Source: an uncultured Eubacteriales bacterium (GTDB lineage: Bacteria > Bacillota > Clostridia > Christensenellales > Aristaeellaceae). From it: DNA of 16,281 nt. The position numbers were made by a program, and so were the translations under genes. The notes beneath the pieces were generated by a model. It did not search any database and was not told where the DNA came from. It saw only the letters and a list, made by a program, of their open reading frames with translations. Below are positions 1-7,776 of this stretch, piece by piece (within the stretch, counting starts at the first letter, position 1; each line of letters starts with the position of its first letter). The stretch lies in NCBI GenBank assembly GCA_900553905.1, contig USFL01000009.1, positions 1-16,281 of the forward strand, read 5' to 3'.

Positions 1-87
1 AAATACCTGCGTGCCCTCCGCCAGCGCCATGGCGGCGGAAAGCCGCCCGTCCAGCGTGGGCGCGCGGCGATGAGACCCGTCAGTCAA
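1..87 (-). CDS. trmK: Probable TrmK, tRNA (adenine22-N1)-methyltransferase (N-terminal fragment)
   Basis: Only the first 29 codons lie in the window; the gene runs off the left edge. The frame opens with TTG at 87-85, preceded by AAGG about 6 nt upstream, and overlaps the last 8 nt of rpoD. The readable peptide contains [18 protein letters not shown]. This resembles the start of TrmK proteins, where a 'L..RL..(I/A)..(L/V)..G..(V/F)' stretch leads into the SAM-binding ADIGTDHA motif; that motif would fall just outside the window. TrmK methylates N1 of A22 in tRNA and commonly sits next to rpoD (sigA) in Firmicutes, which supports the call. The methyltransferase motif itself is not visible, so the assignment rests on context and a short similarity. 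An ATG at codon 20 lies too far inside the conserved part to be a good start. Confidence 0.55.
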   Translation of the reverse strand, partial: MTDGSHRRAPTLDGRLSAAMALAEGTQVF

Positions 88-1174
88 GGTAATCCTTGAG
101 TTTTTTGGAGCGGCTGGGGTGGCGCAGTTTGCGCAGCGCCTTGGCTTCAATCTGGCGGATGCGCTCGCGGGTCACCTTGAACTCGCGGCCCACTTCCTCC
201 AAAGTGCGCTGGTGGCCGTCGTCCAGGCCAAAGCGCAGGCGAAGCACCTTTTCCTCACGCGGGGTGAGCGTGTCCAGCACGTCCAGCAGCTGCTCCTTCA
301 TCAAGGTGAAGCTGGCGGCCTCGGCGGGCGCGGGCGCATCGTCGTCGGGGATGAAGTCGCCCAGGTGGCTGTCCTCCTCCTCGCCGATGGGGGTTTCCAG
401 CGAGACGGGCTCCTGCGCGATCTTGATGATCTCGCGCACCTTGTTTTCGCTGATGTTCATCACCTTGGCGATCTCGTCGGGCGTGGGCTCGCGGCCGTAT
501 TCCTGCAAGAGCTGACGGGATACGCGGATGAGCTTGTTGATGGTTTCCACCATGTGCACGGGAATGCGGATGGTGCGGGCCTGGTCCGCGATGGCGCGGG
601 TGATGGCCTGCCGGATCCACCAGGTGGCATAGGTGGAGAACTTGTAGCCCTTGCGGTAGTCGAACTTGTCCACCGCCTTGATCAGGCCCAGGTTGCCCTC
701 CTGAATGAGATCCAGGAACAGCATACCGCGGCCCACATAGCGCTTGGCGATGGAAACCACCAGGCGCAGGTTGGCTTCGGTCAGCTTTTGCTTGGCCTCC
801 TCGTCGCCCTGCTCCATGCGCTGGGCGATGTCGATTTCCTCCTCGGCCGTCAAAAGAGGGACCTTGCCGATCTCCTTGAGGTACATGCGCACGGGGTCGT
901 CGATGCTGATGCCCTCCGGCACGCTCAAGTCAATCTGCTCCGGCTCGATCAGCTCTTCAGGAGGAACGGGATCAAACTCCGCCACTACGTCCACGCCCAT
1001 GCTTTCGAGCGTTTCGTAGATCTTGTTCATCTGGTCGGCGTCGATCTCCATCTCCATGAGCTGGTTGGCGACCTCGTCGCGGGTTACGGTGCCCTTGTTC
1101 TTGGCGTCCTCGTATAGTTCGTTGAGCTTCACTTTGATCGCTTCAGGCGACTGATTCTGACTCAACTTCATCAC
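80..1174 (-). CDS. rpoD: Primary sigma factor RpoD (sigma-70/SigA)
   Basis: Housekeeping sigma factor that directs RNA polymerase to -35/-10 promoters. It has 364 residues, typical of compact Firmicutes SigA proteins that lack the long non-conserved region. A short region 1.1-like segment (about 12-65) and acidic linker precede region 1.2 ([12 protein letters not shown], 92-103). Region 2 (about 131-203) includes the -10 recognition and melting part [19 protein letters not shown]. Region 3 follows at about 207-265. Region 4 (about 295-364) carries the -35 helix-turn-helix [20 protein letters not shown]. The start is GTG at 1174 or the adjacent ATG at 1171. The only Shine-Dalgarno (AAGGAG) is just 2 nt before that ATG, which is unusually close, and no other start exists in the open frame. 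It lies 28 nt after dnaG and overlaps the next gene by 8 nt, so it is probably expressed as part of the dgt-dnaG-rpoD operon. Confidence 0.97.
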   Translation of the reverse strand: MMKLSQNQSPEAIKVKLNELYEDAKNKGTVTRDEVANQLMEMEIDADQMNKIYETLESMGVDVVAEFDPVPPEELIEPEQIDLSVPEGISIDDPVRMYLKEIGKVPLLTAEEEIDIAQRMEQGDEEAKQKLTEANLRLVVSIAKRYVGRGMLFLDLIQEGNLGLIKAVDKFDYRKGYKFSTYATWWIRQAITRAIADQARTIRIPVHMVETINKLIRVSRQLLQEYGREPTPDEIAKVMNISENKVREIIKIAQEPVSLETPIGEEEDSHLGDFIPDDDAPAPAEAASFTLMKEQLLDVLDTLTPREEKVLRLRFGLDDGHQRTLEEVGREFKVTRERIRQIEAKALRKLRHPSRSKKLKDYLD

Positions 1175-1202
1175 TCCTTCATCGTGCGCGGGGGGGAAAA
1201 AA

Positions 1203-2948
1203 TCATTTCAGGTCAAGCAGCTGTTGCGTGAGGGCGATAGCGCGCTGCGTTTCACGCTCGCGCTCCTCGCCGGTCAAGGTGGGCAAATGTTGCTGAATCT
1301 GGTCCAGGGCCCGTTCCAAACGCTGCCTGCGCAGCTTTTTGAGGCAATCCTGAGCCATATGCATCAGGCCGTCGTCGTCCAGGTCTGTATCCACGCTCAG
1401 GATGTCGCCGATCACGGCGCGGCCCTGATCGTCGGTCTGGCGCTCCATGAGCGACGCGGCGCTTTCGCCCGCCAGCAGCCCCTCGCATAAAGAACGCAGC
1501 AGCGGGTCCTCAAAATCCTCCGGCGATACGCTGCCTTTTGGCAATCGGCCAGTCGCCAGCACCGCCAGCAGCGTGCGCGCGGTCCAATCCACCTGCGAGA
1601 CCTCCCGCGCCTTCTGGCGAAAGCCCTCGCGCCTGGGAGCCGCAACGGGTTTGGGCGTCGGGGAAGCGCCTACCTGCTGAAGCAGTACCTCTCTGGAAAA
1701 GCCGGTTTCTACCGAAAGATGGCGCAGATGGTTTTCCAGCTCGACCGGCTCCTTCACGTCGCGCAGAATGGCGGCGCAGGCCTTGGCGTATTCGGTGCGG
1801 CCTTCCTCGGTGCTTACGTCATGCCGTTCCTTCTCTCTTCGCATGCGGTAGGTCACGGCGGAAATGGGCTTGAGCGCCTGGAAGGCTTCCAGCCCCTCCT
1901 GGCGGATGAACTCGTCCGGGTCCAGCCCGCCGGGGAAATCCAGCACGCGCACGGGCACGTTTTCGGCCTCCAGCACTTCCAGCCCACGCAGAATGGCCTT
2001 CTGGCCCGCGCGGTCGCCGTCGTAGGCGATGTGCACCTCCGGCGCATAGCGGTGCAGAAGCCTCGCCTGCTCGGAGGTAAGCGCCGTGCCCAGCGTGGCC
2101 GCCACGCCCTCCACCCCGAATTGGGAGAGCGCCACCACATCCATGTACCCCTCCACCAGAATGACCCGGCTAAGGTTCCTGGCCTTGCGGAGCAGATTGG
2201 CCGCGAACACGGTGTAGCGCTTGTTGAAGGCCGGCGTATCGGAGGTGTTGAGGTACTTGGGCATCGCATCGCCCATGGCGCGTCCGCCGAAGCCCAGCAC
2301 GTTTCCGTACGCGTCGATGATGGGGAACATGGCGCGGTTTCGGAACATGTCGAAGGCGCGTCCCTCGCGACGGAGCATCAGGCCGGCCTGAACGAGCTCC
2401 TCCTCGGTGAAGCCCTCCTCCATCAGCCGCCGGCCGACCTGCGCCGAGGAAGGGGCGGCGCCGATGCCGAAGCGGCGGATGACCGCATCCGACAGCCCGC
2501 GCTGCTGAAGGTAATGAAGAATGCCGGCTCCCTCCGACTGCCAGAGCAGCTGGTGGTACATCCGTGCGGCCGTGCGGTTGGCCAGGTAGATGCGCTCCTT
2601 GAGCGTTCGGCGCTTTTCATAGGCCGGGTCGTTTTGCATCTCCGGCAGGGGCATGTGAAGCTGCTCGGCCAGGAAAGCCACCGCCTCCGGGAAGGACAGG
2701 CGCTCAATGTCCATCACGAACTGGATGACGCTGCCGCCGGCCTTGCAGCCGAAGCAGTGATACACCTGCTTTTGCTCGTCCACGGAAAAGGAGGGCGCCG
2801 TTTCGTTGTGAAACGGGCACAGACCAACATATCTATGCCCGTTCTTCTTCAGCGTCACATACGAGCCGATCACCTTGACGATGTCGGCGCGCGCCCTGAG
2901 CTCGTCCAACCATTGCGGGGGGTACCTTCCGGCCATGTATTCCTTCAC
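1203..2948 (-). CDS. dnaG: DNA primase DnaG
   Basis: Synthesises RNA primers at the replication fork in partnership with the DnaB-type helicase. An N-terminal CHC2 zinc-binding domain has Cys44, His47, Cys65 and Cys68 (CPFH ... CFGC). A primase core with a TOPRIM fold follows, with the catalytic acidic residue Glu266 in [12 protein letters not shown] and the metal-binding pair Asp310/Asp312 in YDGDRAG. The C-terminal part (from about 440) is the more variable helicase-binding domain. At 581 residues the length is normal. Two starts are possible. GTG at 2948 has AGGAG only 3 nt upstream. ATG at 2936, four codons in, has GAAGGA about 4 nt upstream; I favour neither strongly. It sits 80 nt after dgt and 28 nt before rpoD, the familiar primase-sigma pair that links replication and transcription genes in one operon. 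Confidence 0.97.
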   Translation of the reverse strand: MKEYMAGRYPPQWLDELRARADIVKVIGSYVTLKKNGHRYVGLCPFHNETAPSFSVDEQKQVYHCFGCKAGGSVIQFVMDIERLSFPEAVAFLAEQLHMPLPEMQNDPAYEKRRTLKERIYLANRTAARMYHQLLWQSEGAGILHYLQQRGLSDAVIRRFGIGAAPSSAQVGRRLMEEGFTEEELVQAGLMLRREGRAFDMFRNRAMFPIIDAYGNVLGFGGRAMGDAMPKYLNTSDTPAFNKRYTVFAANLLRKARNLSRVILVEGYMDVVALSQFGVEGVAATLGTALTSEQARLLHRYAPEVHIAYDGDRAGQKAILRGLEVLEAENVPVRVLDFPGGLDPDEFIRQEGLEAFQALKPISAVTYRMRREKERHDVSTEEGRTEYAKACAAILRDVKEPVELENHLRHLSVETGFSREVLLQQVGASPTPKPVAAPRREGFRQKAREVSQVDWTARTLLAVLATGRLPKGSVSPEDFEDPLLRSLCEGLLAGESAASLMERQTDDQGRAVIGDILSVDTDLDDDGLMHMAQDCLKKLRRQRLERALDQIQQHLPTLTGEERERETQRAIALTQQLLDLK

Positions 2949-3028
2949 CCACTCCTATTCATTCGCCGCCACGGGTGAGATTCCTGCCAAACGTTCAACA
3001 ATTTCCGACAATTCCTGACCTTGACACG

Positions 3029-4033
3029 TTACCGGCGGCCAAAGGCGCCCGGCACAAAAATCTCCGAAAACTGGTCGATGGCGTAGCGGTCCGTCATGCA
3101 GGCGATGAAATCGCACACGGCGCGTTCGGCGCCCTCGGTGAAGTTGATCTCCAGGTATTCGGCCGGCAGCTGCTCCGGATGCGCCAGATAGTGCTCATAG
3201 AGCGCCGTGAGGATATAGTCGCAGCGGGCCTCCTCCTTTTTGCGCCATTCGTCGTGGTATACATATTCAAACAGAAAGGCACGCAGCTCGTCGCTGGCCT
3301 GCTGCACCTCCGCGGACATCCTGACAAACGGCTGGTCCGCCGAGGTGGTCACGATGTCGCGGATCATGGTGTCGATGCGCTCCCCATGCGTCTCGCCCAG
3401 CACGCTCAGGCACCGGCGCGGCAGCTCGAAGGGCTTGAGGATGCCGCCGCGGATGGCGTCGTCAATGTCATGGTTGATGTAGGCGATGCGGTCGGCGCGG
3501 CGCACGCACCAGCCCTCCAGCGTCTTTGGCTCGTTCTGCCCGGAATGGTTGAGAATTCCGTCCAGCGTTTCCCGGCACAGGTTGAGCCCTGCGCCGTCAT
3601 TTTCCAGCCGCTCGGCCACACGCAGGCTCTGCTCGTTGTGGCGGAAGCCGCCGGGCAGCAGGCGGTTGAGCGTGCTTTCACCGATGTGCCCAAAAGGCGT
3701 GTGGCCCAGGTCATGCCCCAAGGCGGCGGCTTCGGTCAGATCCTCGTTGAGGCGCAGGCTGCGCGCCAGCGTGCGCGCCACCTGGGAGACCTCCAGCGTA
3801 TGGGTCAGGCGGGTGCGGTAATGGTCGCCCATGGGGGTGAGGAACACCTGCGTCTTGTATTTCAGGCGGCGAAAGCTCTTGCAGTGGATGATGCGGTCGC
3901 GGTCGCGCTGGTAGCAGGTGCGCAGGTCGCAGACGGAAATGGGATGGGCGCGCCCGGCGCTTCGGGAGGACAGGGCGGCGTAAGGGGACAGGCGGGCCTG
4001 TTCGTCCTGCTCCTGCCGCTCGCGGATGGTCAT
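3029..4033 (-). CDS. dgt: Deoxyguanosinetriphosphate triphosphohydrolase-like HD protein (Dgt)
   Basis: HD-superfamily phosphohydrolase of the Dgt family, which splits dNTPs into deoxynucleoside and triphosphate and helps balance dNTP pools. Metal-binding residues are visible: His78 in RLTHTLEV, the His107-Asp108 pair in ALGHDLGHTPFGHIGE, and a later Asp in RIAYINHDIDDAI. The N-terminal RIIHCKSFRRLKYKTQVF segment is typical of the family. The 334 residues match the shorter dGTPase-like clade common in Firmicutes. The ATG at 4033 has an excellent GAGGAGG 7 nt upstream. It is the first gene of the minus-strand operon dgt-dnaG-rpoD. A TATATT lies in the upstream gap (around 4078-4083, minus strand), but no convincing -35 partners it, so I do not call a promoter. 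Substrate preference among dNTPs cannot be read from sequence. Confidence 0.9.
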   Translation of the reverse strand: MTIRERQEQDEQARLSPYAALSSRSAGRAHPISVCDLRTCYQRDRDRIIHCKSFRRLKYKTQVFLTPMGDHYRTRLTHTLEVSQVARTLARSLRLNEDLTEAAALGHDLGHTPFGHIGESTLNRLLPGGFRHNEQSLRVAERLENDGAGLNLCRETLDGILNHSGQNEPKTLEGWCVRRADRIAYINHDIDDAIRGGILKPFELPRRCLSVLGETHGERIDTMIRDIVTTSADQPFVRMSAEVQQASDELRAFLFEYVYHDEWRKKEEARCDYILTALYEHYLAHPEQLPAEYLEINFTEGAERAVCDFIACMTDRYAIDQFSEIFVPGAFGRR

Positions 4034-4116
4034 GCCGTTTCCTCCTCTCGTCTTTCGTAAAATCTGGAATCATGATGTAATATACGGGATTCGCCGCCCG
4101 GACTCCTGCTTTGTCC

Positions 4117-4145
4117 TTGACCTGACCGCACGAAAACGCTATGAT
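4117..4145 (+). promoter_or_regulatory. Sigma-A promoter of dnaX
   Basis: TTGACC (4117-4122) and TATGAT (4140-4145) are separated by exactly 17 nt, both close to consensus. Transcription would begin near 4152, giving a leader of about 40 nt before the dnaX ATG. It lies in the 158-bp gap that divides dnaX from the divergent dgt-dnaG-rpoD operon. Confidence 0.8.
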
Positions 4146-4191
4146 AGGTGAGATAAAACAGGAGCAACCTTGTTTTGAGGGAAGGTATCAT

Positions 4192-5856
4192 ATGGCGTAT
4201 CAGGCATTGTACCGCAAATGGCGGCCCCAGACCTTTGAGCAGGTGCTGGGACAGACGGCGACGGTCAAAACCCTCCGGCGGCAGATCGAGGACGGGCGCA
4301 TCGCGCACGCCTATCTGTTCTGCGGCTGCCGTGGCACGGGCAAAACCACCATGGCAAAGCTCATGAGCCGCGCCATCAACTGCCTCAATCCCAGCCACGG
4401 CGACCCCTGCGGCCAGTGCGAGGCCTGCCGCGCCATCATGAGCGAAACCACCATGGACGTGCTGGAGCTGGACGCCGCCAGCAACAACAGCGTCGATAAC
4501 ATCCGCGAGCTGCTGGAGCAGGTGCGTTACCCCGCGCAGCTGGGCCGCTACAAGGTGTACATCATCGACGAGGTCCACATGCTCTCCACCGCGGCCTTCA
4601 ACGCGCTGCTCAAAACGCTGGAAGAGCCGCCCGCGCACGTGGTGTTTATCCTGGCCACCACCGAGCCGCAGAAGCTGCCCGCCACCATCCTCTCCCGCGT
4701 GCAGCGCTATGATTTTGGCCGCATCCCCTCCTCGCTGATGGTCGGCCGCATGCGCGAGGCGCTGGACGACCTGGGCGTGGAGGCCGAGGAGGAGGCCCTG
4801 CGCATGGTGGCGCGCGCCGCCGAGGGCGCGATGCGCGACGCCTTCAGCATTCTGGACATGTGCGTGGCAGGCGCGGAGGATGGGAAAATCACCGCCGCGC
4901 TCACGCGCGATCTGCTGGGCGCCAGCGACCGGGAATTTCTCTTCAGCTTTTTCGACCTCCTTTCCAGTCGGGACGAGGGCGGCGTGATGCGGAAGGTGGA
5001 CGAGCTCATGCGCTCCGGCCGGGAGCCGCAGGCGTTCCTGCGCGAGGTGAGCGCGCATTGCCGCGCGCTGCTCACCGTCAAGGCCGTGAGCCGGGACGCC
5101 GCTTCCATCCTGGACGTGACCGAGGAGGACGAGGCGCGTTACCGCGCGCAGGCGGAAGGCATGTCGCAGGGGCGGCTGTTGCGCATGCTGGATCTGTTCA
5201 TGCGCGCCGAAGGCGAGCTGCGCTTTGCCTCCACGCCCCGTATCGGGCTGGAGAGCGCCGCGCTGCACGCCTGTGAGCCGGCGTCCGGCGAGGACGCCGC
5301 GGCGCTGGCAGAGCGCGTGGAGGAGCTGGAAGCCAAGCTGGCGCGGCTGGAAAATGATCTGCAAAGCGGAAAGCTGGTTCCGGCCGCTGCCCCGTCCGCC
5401 GCGCCCGCTTCCGGCGGCGACGCGCCGGCAAAGGCCGAAGCCCCCGCGGCAAAGCCCGCTGCCAAGATCGCCCCGGTCCCCAAGCCTGCGCCCGTTTCGG
5501 GAGATGCGAAAGCCATTTGGGACAAGGCCCTGCAGGACCTGGCCAAGAACGAGCCGCCGCTCTACGGCCTGCTTCGCAAGGAGCGCTTCATCGGGGCCAA
5601 GGGGACGGTCTATCAGGTGCTCATCCCCGCCAGCAAGAAGGAGTTCAGCTATGTGCGCCTCAACCAGCAGGCGCGACGTGACCGCATCGCGAAGGCATTG
5701 AGCGACGCGGCGGGCATGCCGCTCACCTTTGAGGCGGTTCTGGAACAGAACGCGGAGGAAAAGCGCATGGAGAGCGTGCGGGACGAGGCGCAGCGCACCC
5801 TGATCGAGGCTTTTGGCCGTGACCTTGTGCAGATCGACGAAGGGGAGAAACCGTGA
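4192..5856 (+). CDS. dnaX: DNA polymerase III tau/gamma subunit DnaX
   Basis: ATPase of the clamp loader, which opens the beta sliding clamp and ties the polymerase to the fork. The start is ATG at 4192 (MAYQALYRKWRP, the usual beginning of the family) with AGGGAAGG upstream; the frame is open further upstream, but that part is untranslated leader. Visible motifs are Walker A GCRGTGKT (45-52), zinc-binding Cys64/73/76/79, Walker B IIDEVHML with Asp126-Glu127, and a sensor-1 region near ILATTEPQ. After about residue 400 comes an Ala/Pro/Lys-rich linker, then a C-terminal domain suggesting a full-length tau form. Length is 554 residues. I see no A-rich slippery heptamer in the linker, so no programmed frameshift to gamma is evident. 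The last bases overlap the rsmA start. Confidence 0.96.
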   Translation: MAYQALYRKWRPQTFEQVLGQTATVKTLRRQIEDGRIAHAYLFCGCRGTGKTTMAKLMSRAINCLNPSHGDPCGQCEACRAIMSETTMDVLELDAASNNSVDNIRELLEQVRYPAQLGRYKVYIIDEVHMLSTAAFNALLKTLEEPPAHVVFILATTEPQKLPATILSRVQRYDFGRIPSSLMVGRMREALDDLGVEAEEEALRMVARAAEGAMRDAFSILDMCVAGAEDGKITAALTRDLLGASDREFLFSFFDLLSSRDEGGVMRKVDELMRSGREPQAFLREVSAHCRALLTVKAVSRDAASILDVTEEDEARYRAQAEGMSQGRLLRMLDLFMRAEGELRFASTPRIGLESAALHACEPASGEDAAALAERVEELEAKLARLENDLQSGKLVPAAAPSAAPASGGDAPAKAEAPAAKPAAKIAPVPKPAPVSGDAKAIWDKALQDLAKNEPPLYGLLRKERFIGAKGTVYQVLIPASKKEFSYVRLNQQARRDRIAKALSDAAGMPLTFEAVLEQNAEEKRMESVRDEAQRTLIEAFGRDLVQIDEGEKP

Positions 5857-6689
5857 AGAAATCCTTTCAGCAGGCGCGCCGCCGCGCGGCGGAGGGCGTT
5901 GTCTACAAGCATGACCTGGGCCAGCACTTCCTCTATGACGAGGCGCTGCTGCGCTCGCTGGTAGCGGCCACGGGTGTCAGCCGGGAGGACGGGGTGCTGG
6001 AGATCGGACCCGGCGCGGGTACGCTGACCCGGTGCCTGTGCGAGGCGGCGGGCCGCGTGGTGGCCGTGGAGGTGGACCGTGATGTGCTGCTCTTCCTGCG
6101 CGCGGCCACCGGCGCTTTCGACAACCTGACCATCATTGAGGGCGACGTGCGCCGGCTGGAACTCGCCGAAATCTGCCGGCCGCTGGGCGAAGGGTTCTTC
6201 GTGATCGCCAACATTCCTTACAACATCACCACCCCCATCCTGGACCTGCTTTGGGAAAGCCGTCTGCCCATCCGGCAGATCTCCGTCATGGTGCAAAAGG
6301 AGGTCGCGGACAAGCTGCTTGCCGCGCCTTCCACGTCCGCCTATGGCCTGACCAGCGTGCGTTGCCAGTACCTGACGATCCCGCGGCTGGTGCAGGTGGT
6401 GCCGGCGGAATGCTTTACGCCGCCGCCCAAGGTGGATAGCGCCTTTGTGCGCATGGAGATGCGCGCGCAGCCGCCCGCGCCCGTCGCGGATGAAGCGCTT
6501 TTGTGGCGCATGGTGCGGGCCGGCTTTTCCCTGCGCCGCAAAACGCTGACCAATGCGCTCAAGGGTGTGGTGGAGGGCGAAGCGCTGCGCGCGGCGTTAA
6601 GGTCCCTGGGGCTTGCGGAAACCGTGCGGGGCGAGGCCCTGGGCGTGGAGGCATGGATCGCCCTGGCCAACGCATGCGCACGGGGATAA
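5853..6689 (+). CDS. rsmA: 16S rRNA (adenine1518-N6/adenine1519-N6)-dimethyltransferase RsmA (KsgA)
   Basis: Dimethylates two adjacent adenines in the 3'-terminal hairpin of 16S rRNA during small-subunit maturation, using S-adenosylmethionine. Motifs seen are DLGQHFL (21-27), the SAM-binding EIGPGAGTLT (about 50-59), and the catalytic NIPYNITTPIL beginning at Asn120. A C-terminal domain follows, with the ECFTPPPKVDSAFVRM segment typical of RsmA. Length is 278 residues, as expected. The start is GTG at 5853, overlapping the dnaX stop by 4 nt (GTGA) with AGGGGAG upstream, so translation is probably coupled to dnaX. No terminator is visible after the stop, and the convergent membrane gene ends only 6 nt away. 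Pairing with dnaX is unusual; Firmicutes dnaX is more often followed by a YbaB-family gene and recR. Confidence 0.96.
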   Translation: MKKSFQQARRRAAEGVVYKHDLGQHFLYDEALLRSLVAATGVSREDGVLEIGPGAGTLTRCLCEAAGRVVAVEVDRDVLLFLRAATGAFDNLTIIEGDVRRLELAEICRPLGEGFFVIANIPYNITTPILDLLWESRLPIRQISVMVQKEVADKLLAAPSTSAYGLTSVRCQYLTIPRLVQVVPAECFTPPPKVDSAFVRMEMRAQPPAPVADEALLWRMVRAGFSLRRKTLTNALKGVVEGEALRAALRSLGLAETVRGEALGVEAWIALANACARG

Positions 6690-6695
6690 AGCGTG

Positions 6696-7529
6696 TTATT
6701 CATGCTGCGCCGTCCGCAGGGAACGCAGTTTGCAGGCGGCAAACAGCAGAAGGCACACCGCCGCCGGGACGGGGTAGAAGCGCTGCCCCGTCACCAGCGC
6801 CAGCGCGCTCATGCCCATGCCGTACCAGAAATAGCGCCTTGCGCGCGAGGGAGCCAGCACCAGGTCCGCCCAGTTCTTTGGACTGGCGCGGGCCTTTTTT
6901 CTTTTTCCCAGGCGGCTCAGGTCCTCGTCGGTGGCAGGGCTGCACAGGCCCGCCAGGTCGATCATCTCCTGACGGTCGATCACGCGGATGGGCGGGTCAA
7001 ACCCGGCGGCATAGGCCAGCGCCTCGGGCATGGCCGGGGCGGTCAGGCACAGAATCAGGCTTTCCGCCTTCTGGGCGCGCATCTCCCGCGCCGCCTCCAC
7101 CACCTGCTGCACCGTGACCGGCACGCTTTCATGCTGGGCGATCAGCTTGATCAGCACGGGCCTGTCCTCCAGCGTGCCGGTCACGCCCCACTCCAACGCA
7201 CGCTGCATCTGCACCGGCGCGCGCGGCGCAATCCACAGCGCCGCCTGAAAGGCCGCGTGCCGCGGCGGCATCAGAAGCAGCCGCCCCAGCGCCAGCTCGC
7301 CGCCGATGATGCGCCGCATCTGCTTTTCACGCCGGAGCATGCTCTTTTTGCCGAACTGCCGGGCGCACAGCCACAGCAGTCCCCCGAAGGCGACGCCCGC
7401 CGTCAGCGCGGTCAGGCGCATGCCCCACAGGTACACAAACCACCCTATGCCCAGGCCGCAGGTGATCATCACACGCAGCACACGGTCCGATACGCTCGCC
7501 AGCGGCGTCCTGGGTTTGTACTTCTGCAT
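6696..7529 (-). CDS. Membrane protein with a degenerate Mrr/restriction-endonuclease-like core
   Basis: Unnamed protein of 277 residues. Two hydrophobic spans near the N terminus (about 17-36 and 39-56) are followed by a basic stretch (KKSMLRREKQMRR) and a soluble core of about 110 residues. A charged linker (GKRKKARASPK) and two more hydrophobic spans (about 236-268) come after. The core segment VLIKLIAQHESVPVTVQQVV, then LILCLTAPAMPEALAYAAG and IRVIDRQEMIDLAGL, follows the order seen in Mrr-type nuclease domains: VQxKry..pV, then a vTt..f..eA..yA strand, then a final idg..L..l. Lys128 matches the nuclease lysine, but the preceding Gln/Glu is hydrophobic and no Gly-x-Asp motif is visible, so catalysis is unlikely. 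The start chosen is ATG at 7529 with GGGGAGG 7 nt upstream; the frame continues 6 codons upstream. It has its own promoter and converges on rsmA. The fold is inferred, not certain. Confidence 0.7.
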   Translation of the reverse strand: MQKYKPRTPLASVSDRVLRVMITCGLGIGWFVYLWGMRLTALTAGVAFGGLLWLCARQFGKKSMLRREKQMRRIIGGELALGRLLLMPPRHAAFQAALWIAPRAPVQMQRALEWGVTGTLEDRPVLIKLIAQHESVPVTVQQVVEAAREMRAQKAESLILCLTAPAMPEALAYAAGFDPPIRVIDRQEMIDLAGLCSPATDEDLSRLGKRKKARASPKNWADLVLAPSRARRYFWYGMGMSALALVTGQRFYPVPAAVCLLLFAACKLRSLRTAQHE

Positions 7530-7591
7530 GCGCGTCCCTCCCCGCAAGCTCCGAATGCGTTCCCTGCGGGAAAGTATTCCCTTTTTTTCCT

Positions 7592-7620
7592 ATCTTAACA
7601 GCATAAATCAAAGAACGCAA
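7592..7620 (-). promoter_or_regulatory. Promoter of the membrane Mrr-like gene
   Basis: Read on the minus strand: -35 TTGCGT (7620-7615), 17-nt spacer, -10 TAAGAT (7597-7592). A TG one base before the -10 makes it an extended -10 element. It lies about 60 nt upstream of the ATG at 7529 and diverges from the deoC promoter. Confidence 0.65.
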
Positions 7621-7636
7621 AAACGGCTGCAACGCG

Positions 7637-7666
7637 CCGCCGCCCATCGAATCGAACGGGCGGCGG
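7637..7666. repeat. GC-rich 9-bp inverted repeat between divergent promoters
   Basis: CCGCCGCCC (7637-7645) and GGGCGGCGG (7658-7666) form a perfect 9-bp stem around a 12-nt AT-richer centre. It lies upstream of both divergent promoters (minus 7592-7620 and plus 7688-7716), so neither transcript should contain it. That placement fits a DNA-level operator better than an RNA terminator. On the minus strand a T5 tract lies about 15 nt away, too far to be a standard terminator tail. Confidence 0.45.
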
Positions 7667-7687
7667 AAAGACGGCGCAACTTTTGTA

Positions 7688-7716
7688 TTGACGGGCCTTG
7701 ACCGCTTTTGTATACT
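7688..7716 (+). promoter_or_regulatory. Sigma-A promoter of deoC-fucU
   Basis: TTGACG (7688-7693), 17-nt spacer, TATACT (7711-7716). Both elements are one mismatch from consensus with ideal spacing. Transcription would start near 7723, leaving a 5' leader of about 100 nt before deoC. Confidence 0.8.
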
Positions 7717-7776
7717 TATACCAGACAGGAGCGAACCGGAACAAAACGGCACAGGGCGATTCAGGCGCATGCGCAG

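Noticed and set aside
119..1117. Long open frame on the plus strand opposite rpoD
   Set aside because: Its product is rich in His, Gly, Leu and Val with no domain, and it mirrors rpoD codon bias; long antisense frames are expected in GC-rich DNA.
1719..2978. 419-codon open frame opposite dnaG
   Set aside because: Shadow of dnaG with no recognisable domain; the dnaG strand shows all catalytic motifs.
2949..3028. Possible internal promoter or Spo0A box between dgt and dnaG
   Set aside because: TTGTCGGA and TTGTTGAA are near the Spo0A consensus but each has a mismatch, and no -35/-10 pair with proper spacing is present.
2975..4060. 361-codon open frame on the plus strand opposite dgt
   Set aside because: Composition artefact; the minus strand carries the HD motifs and a strong ribosome binding site.
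4034..4191. SRP RNA or tRNA gene upstream of dnaX, as in some Firmicutes
   Set aside because: The gap holds only a promoter and a leader of about 40 nt; no SRP-like hairpin or tRNA cloverleaf can be drawn.
4030..5364. 444-codon minus-strand open frame opposite dnaX
   Set aside because: No domain and low-complexity His/Gln/Ala-rich product; dnaX on the plus strand is certain.
6885..6915. T-rich tract after GC-rich bases, terminator-like
   Set aside because: It lies inside the membrane protein gene and encodes the Lys/Arg-rich linker; no stem precedes the T run in a useful position.
6693..7598. 301-codon plus-strand open frame opposite the membrane Mrr-like gene
   Set aside because: Product is Arg/Gln/Pro/His-rich without pattern, while the minus strand has four membrane spans, a ribosome site and a promoter.
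7646..7662. Minus strand contains GTTCGATTC, like a tRNA T-loop
   Set aside because: The flanking bases do not form a 5-bp T stem and no anticodon arm or acceptor stem can be built around it.
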